Origin: Neospora caninum Liverpool
Taxonomy: Eukaryota > Apicomplexa > Conoidasida > Eucoccidiorida > Sarcocystidae
Direction of reading: 5' to 3'
Assembly: GCF_000208865.1 (NCBI RefSeq)
Contig: NC_018385.1
Location: forward strand, 2,028,724 to 2,092,723
Length of the DNA: 64,000 bases
Shown here: positions 13,096-23,096 of the stretch, piece by piece
Numbering within the stretch: the first letter of the stretch is position 1
How the letters are laid out: each line of letters opens with the position of its first letter
Notes under the pieces: generated by a model
The model's database searches: none
Seen by the model: only the letters and a program-made list of their open reading frames with translations
What the model was told of the DNA's origin: nothing
Program-made: the position numbers and the translations under genes

Positions 13096-16000
13096 TCATT
13101 TTTTTGACACGATCGCGACTGTCACGCGACAGGCGAATCTGGCATCGCCAAGACCTGGAGTCGCACGAAGAAGCACATCAAAGATCCGCGAAAATACACG
13201 CACGGGGGCTCCGCTCGCCCCCGCGACTGACAGGTACTTGCGCATGTTCACATGGATATGCCTGCACAGACCGACAGGTGTCCAAATGCCTGTATGCTGA
13301 TCGCTAGACGTCCCCGCAATGCAGAGAAGGACAAAGGCAGGGACAACGCGTGTCTCGTGGCTCTGGAAATCAAAAATGGTGCAGGGGCGGCCCAGCAATT
13401 GAGTGGCGGAACGTCCCGCAGCAAAAAGGAAAAAACGCAGAGCCGTTCGAGGACGAAGGAACGAAACAAAAACGTTAGCTGTTGCCTCTCTCCCTGCGGA
13501 TCTACGCAGCAGCCCTGGAACTATCCACACGTGCAGCTGTACAGAACGGTCCCAGTCTATCCCTACGGCAACCCGGGACTTGGCCCACGTTACTTGTTCA
13601 CACACAAATGAACTTGCATTCCTTTTAGGGAGGGGTCAGACTCGGCTGCGCTCCGCACTCTTACCTGGAAAGACTTTACCGGGCCACGAAGCAGCCCGCA
13701 AAGCAACGCGTACGCTGCGTGAAAGAGGGCGCGTCCATCTGAGACCGTTCGCTTCACTCGGTTCGTCAGCTTCTTGCAGCTCTCGGCCAGCACCGTCTGG
13801 GCGAGGTCAAACGCCTCCACATGCCAGGTCTGCCGGGAAGAGAAAGGAAGGCTCAGGACTCCCTCCAACGCTTTTCAAAGAAGAAAGCAAACCAACGCGG
13901 CCTCGAGCAAACGCCCGGAGCCCATACACATATTTGAATATGCATCGAGGACACACGCACATTCCCCCCCTACAGAGAGACAAATGCAAAACCATGGACT
14001 CACACCTGTACATATATATATATATATATATATATTGGAAGACGTATCTATGCGTCAATATCTGTATATTTCTGCAACTGTTTGTCCCCACTGTAGACAG
14101 AGCTGGAACAGCGGCACTGGGTGAGCCAAGAGGGGTCTCCGGTCCACGAGAAAGCGTGCCTGATCGAGTGAGCACAAGCGCTTGGGCGTATTTCCGCGAT
14201 CCAGAGCTGTATGACGCGAATCGAAAGGAAAAAGCGAGAAAATTTAGCGTCAAGATGCGGCTGTTCTTCACACTCCATCTTTCCCTGGGTGGAGAGACCG
14301 GCTCTGCGCTGTCCCACGCACCTTCAGTTCTTTGGACTTTTTTTCGCTTTTTCTCCAGCCCGACAACGCAGTCCTCGCCTCACCTGAGCTCGATCGCAGG
14401 CCTTCCGAAGTCTCTCGAGCATCGATTGTCCTCGCGGGTGCATGTCATCGTCAGATACTTCCTCTTCGGAATCGCTTTCGTGTTCTCTCTCGTCCGCCTC
14501 TGCCGGATTTGCCGGCGCTTCCGCGGGCGTTTGGCGCGCCTGGCGCGACACGCAGGCCAGCGTCTCGGACACGAATCGCGAGAGAGAAGAAACGGAGACG
14601 CCCTCGTTAACAAGCTGTCGCGCTTTGCCCTCGAGCTCAGTTAGAAGCGCACGAAGGCCCCGCAGCGCCTCGTGCATGCAGTTGTATCTGTCAAGAGCGG
14701 CCGCAGCTAGTTCGGTGAATTCCTGCGGTAGCCACGCGGCCGCCGCTTCAAACTGGTTCACTGCTTTTCTCTTCAAGACGGCGACGGCGGAGACAAAGAA
14801 GGCACACACCGAAAGCGGGCTCCTCTCCCTCTTGTGTGTGTCTTGTGCGTCGCTTCCCCCGTGTCTCTCTCGTCTCTCTGCTTCTCTGGTCTCGCAGGTC
14901 TCTTCCTCCGACTGGAGTTCGCCTCCGGAAAGGACACAGGGGCCAGCAGCAGGTGACGCGAGGCGCTGTCTCTCCTCTGTCGCGCCGAAGAGCGACAGCC
15001 GCCATTCGTCGCTGTCTGGAAACGCCCATTCCCGGCTCGCCTTCAGCGGCTCCACCCAGGCGAGGGCGCGTCTCTTGGCAAACTGGACTGGCGAAGAGCT
15101 GGACAAGGCGACTTGGACGGAGGGAAGCGACACCCACTCCCAAGCCTCAGTCGCTGAAGGCGCACGAAAGGAAAAGAGCAGACGCGCGGCTGAGTGTTGT
15201 GCGGTGCGTGACGCAGTTCGGGAGTTCCAGAGTCGGTTTCCAAAAACATGCAGTCTACTTCCTAGTGCCACTAGGTTCTGTGCGAGTTGAGCAGAGTATC
15301 TGTTCAGAAATCGCTTGACTTTCCCACACAAGCACACATCACGTCCACGCGAGACGGAGAAACCCGTGAGCAGGAGACAGAAGTCTACGAGACGAGGGGC
15401 GCGCCAGAAAACACACGAACGCCTTCTCCGCTAGACAAAAACGCTCTGAAGGCCGCCACTGTCGACACAGGAAAATGCACACCCGCAGGACGTCCGATGC
15501 CCACTCAGCGGCGGACTTACCGAGGGTGAGCAGCTCCTCGGGGGTGAGACGAAGAAGGTCGGCTTCTCCGTCCTCGTCTCGAGCTTTTCTTTCGCGTAGG
15601 ACTCTCGGGCTCGCCGTCCCTCCGCGTTGTTCTCTCCCTCCTGCAGCGCGTAGCTCCGAGGTGAGGGCGACAGGAGAAGAGACAGAAGGGAACGCAGACG
15701 GAGACAACGACGGAGATCGTGGAGAGCAGGCGTCCTCGTTCTTTTCGCGCGACTTGCAAATGACCAGGATGCTGGCTCTGCGCGTGTGCGATTCGACGAG
15801 TTCCACGAGAGAGACAGGCAGAACCGCGCGAGCGAGAGCTGCCCAGAGAAAGCGCAGAAAACGCAGCAGACGAATGGTCTGGCGCATGCAGAAGAGCGAA
15901 ACGCGCCTAGCGAAGACCTGCCTTCGGCTCGGAGTGGACACAGAGACCAGCACGGATCGGCCCGCGAGGTGCGTCGCGCCATGCTGACTGCTCTGACAGC

Positions 16001-16538
16001 CCGCAGGCTCGAGATGCTTGACTCGTCCGTGGGGAAGGAAGCGGGGAAACGCAGACTGCTGCGCACTCTCATCCGTCCCTTCGCACGCGTCGTCAGCCTC
16101 GCTCGCAGTCGTCGTGGCCTCGCGCGGCGCGCGCCCGGAGACGCCCAGCGCCGCGTCGGACTCGTCAGCGCACTTCGCGGAAACACGGAAGCGGCTCCCC
16201 GCCGAGTCGCCTCCAAAGGGCGGAATCTTGCTCCAGCTCTCCTCCGTCCCTGTGTCATCTTCTTCCTGTTCTTCGCCCGCTTTGTCGTGGACGCCTTCTG
16301 CGCCTCTTGCGCCTCGCCATTCGGGGGGATTTCGGCACAGCGCTGGCTTCGGACGGAAGCGTAGCGGCTTCATGTCCGCGGACCTTTTTCTCGACGTCTC
16401 GCCAGAGTTCCCAAGTCTCGAGGCTCCGCCTTTTGCCGGAGCCGCGCCCTCTCCGATTTCTTCTGTGCAGTTTCCGCATCGGCCTTCCATTTCTGCCCCC
16501 AAGTGGGGTGTATGTACACCCGAAGCGATGGCTTCCAT
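13096..16538 (-). CDS. Hypothetical multi-exon protein with a basic hydrophobic segment
   Basis: Exons 16538-15521, 15318-14384 and 13829-13665 join in consistent phase (donors GTAAGT, GTGAGG and GTAAGA) and encode 706 residues. The N-terminal 200 residues are low-complexity and acidic/Ser-rich. Residues about 216-249 (RQTIRLLRFLRFLWAALARA...) form a strongly basic amphipathic or membrane-associating helix. The middle has a helical stretch (AAAWLPQEFTELAAAALDRY) and an acidic patch; exon 3 is helical (FDLAQTVLAESCKKLTNRVK). The last exon is unresolved. An acceptor at 13262 gives a short tail ending at 13178 (733 residues in all); an acceptor at 13237 gives a tail ending at 13096 (752 residues). 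I do not recognise the family. No catalytic motif or signal peptide was seen. Intron 2 (13830-14383) contains a TA microsatellite. Confidence 0.7.
14012..14035. repeat. (TA)n microsatellite in intron 2 of the 13-16 kb gene
   Basis: An uninterrupted TA run sits inside the 554-bp intron between exons 2 and 3 of the unassigned minus-strand gene. Confidence 0.95.
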
Positions 16539-17591
16539 GTTGGCTGGCTGTTCGACTTTCGCGCCAGGGAGTGCGCCTTTCTGTTGCTTTCCGTGAGAAG
16601 TCGCTTTTTCGGCTTATTTTTCTAGGACGGAGAGAGGCGAAGACGCGCGCTTTTCGCCGAGGTGTCGACGCGCGGGCCGTCTTCTCGTCGGCCTCGAAAT
16701 GGCTCGAGATCGGCTCCCGCAAAAACCGGGCGCACGAGGGCTGCGGGGGAGCACGACAGCAAGAAGAGCGGAACGCGAGCACGAAGGAGGCACAGACAAA
16801 GCACGAGGCCCGGGACAGCCAGGTGAGGGAGAATCAAGGGAGAGGAGTGAGACGGACGACAGGCAAATACCCTGGGGGCGCACTCCTTTCACATCGAGCG
16901 AGGAGCTCGCCCTGCGTTCTCTTTGATTTTCCCCTCCGCTTTCCTCGACATCTGACCCCGAAAATGTGCAGATCGTTTCCTCGGTTCAATTTGGAGGCAG
17001 TTGGAAACGGTTTTCCACTGCATCTCTGCCGACACAGCTTTTTGCCTGCCACCGCCGACTGCTGTTTCTGTTTCGGTTCCGCAAGACACGTTCGCTTGAC
17101 TCAAAAAGGGACTCTGTTTGCGTCGAGAAACACAAGTTTTCCCCAGGAGACTCCGTCTTTCTTTCTCCTCGGCGTCTGAAACCCCGGCGGACGAATAGAG
17201 GCGCACCTCTCGCCAGCGAGCGGTTCACGCTTTTTGGTGAGAAGACGGGCTGGGACGCTCGCGCTCTGTGAGGGGCAAGAGAGACAGGGGGCGCGTCGGG
17301 TCTCCAGACAAGAAAAGAGACCAAAAAGGCGAAAGGACAGGAAAAGCAGAGAGAAGAAGAACAAAGAAGTGATCAGTGAGTGGTGGGAAGACAGTGGATA
17401 GAACGGGTTCTCCAAAACTCGGGTCGTCCCCTTTTGAATGTGGAGAATCCCGAATTTGCCGTGTACGCGAGACACGCAAAGTGTGCAGGACGTTTCCCCC
17501 CCTCGGAAAGGGTTTTTTCCAAGGAGACTGCGAGACATACTTCCAAAACACACAGATCCAAGCATGTGCGGTGTAAGCCCAAAAACAGAAA

Positions 17592-17640
17592 CGGAGAGAG
17601 AGAGAGGAGAGAGAGAGAGAGGAGAGAGAGAGAGAGGAGG
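17592..17640. repeat. (GA)n/(GGA) purine simple repeat
   Basis: About 49 bp of GAGAGA units are interrupted by GGA at roughly 14-bp spacing. The tract lies about 1.05 kb upstream of the start of the minus-strand gene at 16538. Confidence 0.9.
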
Positions 17641-18534
17641 GACTGAGCACAAGGCCACGCTCAGCGGGAGGGGCACTCGGCTGGGCGACCGCTCGCCGCA
17701 CGCCGGACTGCAGCGCAGAGTCGCGCTGTTTCACGCAGTTCTGCACAAGTCTGTAGGGCGCGCGCCGGAGACGGACGATGCGCTTTGAGACAGGCAAGAG
17801 CGAGGGGAGACGGCGGAGAGTTTTGCTCGAAATCAGGCTTTTAGATGATTCTAGGACCGCCTCTATCGAGGTGGGAAAACGCGAGGAAAGAGCAGACACA
17901 AAAACCCAGAAGATTCGCCGCCCTCGCTGAAGCCCCTGCTTGGATTCTGCTCATGCCGACACAAGATACACGCAAATGTGCACACATCTCGCTCCTTTAG
18001 ACACGTTGGTTGCGAAGGTAATACGCGTTTCTTGACAGGTTCTCTCCGAAGGTGCGCACCTTCTGAACCACGGGCGCGACATGGGGTTTAAGGCATGCGC
18101 TTGGAGACTGCTCGCTGCATCCGTGGAAACGTTTTTTCACAGGCGCGGGTCTCTGGAAAAGGGAACCGCATCAGGTTTCTTTAGGTGGAGGGCCCAAACG
18201 GGGGTTACGGAATCGCTGCACGAAAGCAATCGAGCGCTCCGTTATCAAACTTGCAAAAAATCCGTGCTCTCGAACACTGTTCTATTCCTTTTTTTCGGCT
18301 GATGGCTGCAGTATCCTGTCTCGATTGCTCCTCACGCCCCTTGAACAGCTCGCATACGCAGACACGCACCGCTCTCTCCTGCAGCGGCGGTTTCCCCGGT
18401 GAAACTGCCCCATTTCTACCGCGAATCGCCAACAATGACGGGCCCTATTCCCTGAACACATCGCTTTAGTTCTTGGGAAACGACTTCCGAACCCCCAATA
18501 TAGATTGCTACAAAGAAGTTACCATATCCTCCGA

Positions 18535-18639
18535 ACAAAGCCGCGTTCAACATCTAGTTAGAGAAGTAGCAGCAGGATGGGAATTTAGGATGTTGCATGC
18601 TACAACTGCCTCTTTCGTATTCTTGTGTATTTTAATTCA
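18535..18639 (+). pseudogene. cob: Nuclear copy of a cytochrome b (cob) fragment, a NUMT
   Basis: The frame starting at 18542 encodes REVAAGWEFRMLHATTAS and then a hydrophobic helix ending in LIH, followed by unrelated sequence and a stop at 18653. This is transmembrane helix B of cytochrome b. The GW and R positions are conserved, and the two histidines (LHATT..., ...LIH) are exactly 14 residues apart, as required for the two haem ligands. There is no start codon and only about 35 codons match, so it is a fragment and not a gene. Toxoplasma-group nuclear genomes are known to carry many scattered mitochondrial fragments. The sequence just left (18480-18535) may also be mitochondrial but I cannot assign it. 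Confidence 0.88.
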
Positions 18640-19940
18640 CAACACCACGCAATAAACGCTCAAATCACGCTCAAGCAGAACACTGGAGGCGGAGCAAAAC
18701 TACCGAGGGCACGAAGAAGGCATGCGCTCTCAGCGGCGTTTTTGGAGGCCGTGCAAGCCTCCTCTTAGTGACAGTGACTTTTTTACGGTTTTCCTTCGTT
18801 TCAGGCTTTCTCCATCAAGTTGCCTCTTCTTGCTCTCCTCTCTGCGTCTCTGTCTCACTCGCTTGTCTGAGTCGCCCATAGCGCAAAGTAGAAATCAACA
18901 AAAGCGGCAAAAAACGGTCCGTAGCATCGCAGAGAAGACCCGAAAGATGCCTGGGAAAGTACGTTTGTCAGGACCGGCCAAAACCGTTCGTTTGGGAACG
19001 ACTCGCACAGTTCCTCTGCAGTGTTTTTTGAGGATGTGAAACAGGACGGCCTCAGTGGTTCACGGGAGACTAAGGTCGTTAATAGGTATCTGCATGGGTG
19101 TCTAAGTCTTTTCTGTTTCATGTGAGTGTAGAACCCGTTTGCCTATTCTCTGCCTCTTTTCGCGTTTGCCCTTTCCTCTGGTTTTTCGAAGTAGAAGTCT
19201 TCGCCGGCTATTTATGCTACTTATCTGGGCACTCGAAACTTGTTTATACCCAAGTTTGACGGTGCTGTGACTCCTCAGGCTTGACGTGGGTTGAAATCTG
19301 TGGCGAATCGCTATCTGTTGTTGTGGCCTCGCTCACACATACCTACACACATCAGCTTTGCTCACATTTCCAGATGCGGAGAGAGACAGCCCAATTTGCA
19401 TTCATGCTTGTCTTGTACAGATCCGTCGACGTCGTCCCTCCATTGCTTGAGTCTTTCTCGAACGCAGCAGATGTCCTATTAAATAAGAATGCGTGCTTTT
19501 GTCTCGTAGACCTTCTGTATCGTTCTTGGGGGACATGTGAGTTCCGTAAGAAGATGAGATTTTGGCGACACGCAAAGATACGCAAAATCTCCCCGGTCCT
19601 GATATCCCAGTAGGGCACCCGTATAGAAGGCCACCTTGTTTGAGAACCCAACAACTACTCATTGATTTTTTGACTCTTGGAATCCCCTTTTTTCTCAGGA
19701 ATGGCGAAACGTTGCCGAACAGCTCCTCGGTCCATAGATCAGTACCGTCAATAAGTGCATGTATATATGTATAAGTCGCCGTCGAGATTGTCCATTTCTC
19801 TTCTATCGCGTCAGCTTTCTATGTGTGTCCACGATACTTGCATTCGTTTTGCATAGTTGCGTGCGTCTGGGAACGCCGGTTAGTGCTGCCTTTCCTGTTG
19901 AATTTCTTCTAGACTCGTCTTTTCCCGCCGAGTGGAGAAG

Positions 19941-22900
19941 ATGGGGTTGCTTCGGGAACCGCCACGGTTCATGCCTAAATTGCTTCTCTGTCTCTGGAGT
20001 TGCTCGTTTCTTGCATCGCTTCTGAAGACCACAGATGCATGCAGTGCACCTCAGTACCAACCAGATAATTTTGAGCCCACAAAAAGCCTCGAACGGCGAC
20101 GGCTGGAACCCGTCTCTTGGCCGACGGAAAACGAAGCGTTCGCACCACCGAAGGCGCCCGGTCTTGCGCAGAATGCCGTGGCTGAAAACTCGATTCATTC
20201 TCGCAGCGTTTCAGGGGAGAGACAGGACAGACAGAGCAAGAAGGACGAAGGAATTGGCAACCTTGAACTCTTCTTCCTTGCTGCTGATGCAAAAAGTCGT
20301 GAGGGAGAGCGACACACTGGCGCAGTCAACGCCGACGAGCCGACCCTTGTTGATGCGTCTTCATCGTCGTCAGCGTTCCCTCTCTCGCGTCCTTCCTCGT
20401 CTCCGACTCTGTTTTCCGCCACTCGGCGGGAAGAAATCCTCTCTAGAGGGGGCGGACAGTCTCCTCTTGAACTGAAACAGACAAGCGAGCAGCAGGGCGG
20501 TGAGAGCGGAACTTTGAGGGATTCCCTTCCGCATCTGGAAGCTCCGAGGTCTTCTCCACTATCTTCGAATCTTTCGTGTGCAGACAGTGCTCAGTGTGCG
20601 AAGATTGCAGAAATGATAAAACGCGATATGAACCCACGAGCCGATCCTTGCTACGAGGTAGAGGAGTACTTTTGTGGCGGGTGGAAAGCCCGAACTTCTC
20701 TCCCAGCAGACGAGAGCTCGTGGACTCTGTCGTTTGACACTTTAGCACGCGACACAAGAGAGTACTTGAAAACAACGCTAGAGGCAAGAAGCTGCGCGGA
20801 TATGCGGGCCGAGCTCCGGTCGAGAAGCCAGAGGGGGGGCGACAGGATAGTGAAAACGAACGCTCTCCATAGCGAACGCGATCCGAAAGTGTCGCTTTCC
20901 TCCAGCCACAGCTCCCCGTCTACTGTGTCCGGAGAAACAAGGGACCGGGTAGATGAGTGGGACGTGCTCGCTGCATGCATGTACGAAGCCTGCATGGATG
21001 AGGAGGCGATCGACGCTCGCGGGGCAACGCCCCTTACAGATCGCATGTTTGGTGGATCCGAGGCAGGTTATGTGTCTCTGGACTTCTTGCTCGATACGGA
21101 CTTCGAAGCCGAAGCACGAGAACTCGCACGCGGAACGGCGCACCCAGATGCGTCGCCTTGGATGTTTTCTGAGTCGCGCGAAACAGTGCTTGTGCAGCGA
21201 TTACAAGCGATATTCCACCGTCTGAAAGACGTGTTGTTCTGGTCGGCGTATGTGGGCCCAAATGAGCTACACCCCGACCAAGGACAAACTTTGAATCTGG
21301 GGAGTCTCAAACTCGGCTTGTCGTACCACTTCTACGAAGAGGGTCACGTGGACTATCAGATGTACTACAAAGAACACATCGCCAACATTCTCCAGATATT
21401 CGAGGCACACTTGCTGAAGACGCACCCCGAGTTGATTCAGGGAGCTCAACTGCGAAACCCGAATCTGAGACGCAGCTACTCCGAGCGAGCGCAGAGGATC
21501 TTTGACTTTGAAAAAAACGACCTTCGCCCTCTGGTCCTCTCTCCCGAAGAAACACGGAAAGTGACACAGTACACACACGAAATTACATTTGGCGAGCTGA
21601 AGGCTTCCACTGGGGCCTTGGATGTCGAGGCGCTGCTCCATCTGTATTTCGACATGCTGCCTCAGAAAGGAGAGCAGGCTTTGTCCCCCTGTTTGGACGG
21701 GAAGATCGCCTTCACGTCTTCAGGCGTCGTTGTAGACGACAGCCTTGTGCTCCTAATCCACGAAAAAGACTACTTTGCCAAACTCGAGACGACGCTGCGC
21801 TCTGTCGACTGGGCGGTCTTACACGACTACCTGCTGTACAAAGTTGTCAGAAGCGACGCGAGTCTGTTGTCTAGGGATTTTCGCGACGAGATTAAACGCT
21901 ACTCGAAGCGGGTCACGAAGGCCGAGCCACTTCCCCGCTGGCGCACGTGCGTTTCGTCTGTGCCGCAGTGGATTTTGTCGCGGAGTTACGTGCTCGGGCG
22001 GTTCGACAGAGAGAAGAAGAAATCAGTCCAGCAGATGGTCTCAACCATCCGCACGGCATTCAAGAGCTTACTGGAAGAGTACGCGTGGATGGACCAGTCG
22101 ACGCGTGATGAGGCGCTTGAAAAGCTCGCAGGGATGAAGGAGAAAATCGGCTTTCCTGACTGGCTTCTAGACGACTACGAAACGTACTTCACGCGATACT
22201 ACGGGGACAAGTCCGCCGCACTGAAACTCGCAGACACCCACTTCGAGATCCAGTGGCGCCTCGGTCTCGAGGCGATTCGGTCCCAGCTCGCAGAATTCGG
22301 AGAACCTGTTGATCGCAACGAGTGGGCGATGAAGCCGCACAGTGTAAACGCGTATTTCTCGCCCTCGCAAAACGAGATTGCCTTCATGGCGGCGGTCCTC
22401 CAGGAGCCGTCGCTCTTTGTGGCCAGCCCCGGGGCAAGCCTGGGCGAGGAGACCGTCGTGAAGGCGCTGAGCTACGGCGCGATCGCCGGGGTGATTGCGC
22501 ACGAAATCACTCACGGCTTCGACGACGTAGGGAAAGAATACGACGTCAACGGACGCCTGCGGAATTGGTGGACGCCGGAGAGTGAGGCAGCCTTCAAAGC
22601 AGAAGCCACGTGCATGAAAGACCAGTACAGCGGGTACAGCGTCGTTATCGCAGAGGTAGATGATGTTGCAGAGGCAGAGAGCAGACACGCGAGCCGGGAA
22701 GTGAAAGAGGTGAACACAGATACAAACACCAGACAGAAAACAGTTCGAGTGAGAGGCGACTTGACTCTAGGGGAGAATATCGCAGACAATGGCGGGATTC
22801 AGCTGGCCTGGGCAGCTTTGAAACTCGAATTGTCGCCTGAGCAACTTGCGTCGCGACCCCTGGAGAACTACGGGATCCCACTCACAACCGCGCAACTCTT

Positions 22901-23096
22901 CACTTTTTCCTGGGGACATTTCTGGTGTGAGATCGCTCTGGACAGCTTCATTCGCCGGCAGGTTGAAACTGACCCGCACTGTCCCGCGCGATTCCGCATT
23001 CAGGGCCCTCTAGCCAATTTCCACCTCTTTGCTGAGCAAGAACAGTGCCCAGTGGGAAGCGTGATGAATCCAGAGAAGAAATGCCGAGTGTGGTAA
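19941..23096 (+). CDS. M13-family (neprilysin-like) zinc metallopeptidase, secretory
   Basis: One uninterrupted frame gives 1,051 residues. I chose ATG 19941; the frame is open upstream only to a GTG at 19932. A hydrophobic N-terminal segment (PKLLLCLWSCSFLASLL, residues about 15-31) looks like a signal peptide or signal anchor. After a low-complexity region comes the M13 N-domain signature PCYEVEEYFCGGW (Cys 237 on). The C-terminal catalytic part has VNAYFSP (802 on), the zinc site HEITHGFDD (854-862), the third zinc ligand in GENIADNGG (Glu 945), FSWGHFWC, and a terminal CRVW. All core residues of an active M13 endopeptidase are present. It is longer than typical family members (about 750) because of the N-terminal extension, with a further insertion rich in Glu/Asp/Arg between HEITH and GENIAD. 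The substrate is unknown. Confidence 0.95.
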   Translation: MGLLREPPRFMPKLLLCLWSCSFLASLLKTTDACSAPQYQPDNFEPTKSLERRRLEPVSWPTENEAFAPPKAPGLAQNAVAENSIHSRSVSGERQDRQSKKDEGIGNLELFFLAADAKSREGERHTGAVNADEPTLVDASSSSSAFPLSRPSSSPTLFSATRREEILSRGGGQSPLELKQTSEQQGGESGTLRDSLPHLEAPRSSPLSSNLSCADSAQCAKIAEMIKRDMNPRADPCYEVEEYFCGGWKARTSLPADESSWTLSFDTLARDTREYLKTTLEARSCADMRAELRSRSQRGGDRIVKTNALHSERDPKVSLSSSHSSPSTVSGETRDRVDEWDVLAACMYEACMDEEAIDARGATPLTDRMFGGSEAGYVSLDFLLDTDFEAEARELARGTAHPDASPWMFSESRETVLVQRLQAIFHRLKDVLFWSAYVGPNELHPDQGQTLNLGSLKLGLSYHFYEEGHVDYQMYYKEHIANILQIFEAHLLKTHPELIQGAQLRNPNLRRSYSERAQRIFDFEKNDLRPLVLSPEETRKVTQYTHEITFGELKASTGALDVEALLHLYFDMLPQKGEQALSPCLDGKIAFTSSGVVVDDSLVLLIHEKDYFAKLETTLRSVDWAVLHDYLLYKVVRSDASLLSRDFRDEIKRYSKRVTKAEPLPRWRTCVSSVPQWILSRSYVLGRFDREKKKSVQQMVSTIRTAFKSLLEEYAWMDQSTRDEALEKLAGMKEKIGFPDWLLDDYETYFTRYYGDKSAALKLADTHFEIQWRLGLEAIRSQLAEFGEPVDRNEWAMKPHSVNAYFSPSQNEIAFMAAVLQEPSLFVASPGASLGEETVVKALSYGAIAGVIAHEITHGFDDVGKEYDVNGRLRNWWTPESEAAFKAEATCMKDQYSGYSVVIAEVDDVAEAESRHASREVKEVNTDTNTRQKTVRVRGDLTLGENIADNGGIQLAWAALKLELSPEQLASRPLENYGIPLTTAQLFTFSWGHFWCEIALDSFIRRQVETDPHCPARFRIQGPLANFHLFAEQEQCPVGSVMNPEKKCRVW

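Larger units (their letters stand above)
16539..19940. other. Divergent intergenic region between the 13-16 kb gene and the M13 peptidase
   Basis: The two flanking genes point away from each other, so this 3.4 kb should hold both promoters and 5' leaders. No ORF here has coding character. The only recognisable pieces are a GA-rich simple repeat at 17592-17640 and a cytochrome b fragment near 18.5 kb. No TATA box or other core promoter could be defined. Confidence 0.6.

Noticed and set aside
17101..17899. Minus frames upstream of the 13-16 kb gene
   Set aside because: Built from CTCTCT simple repeats with no splice link to the exon starting at 16538; more likely 5' leader or promoter.
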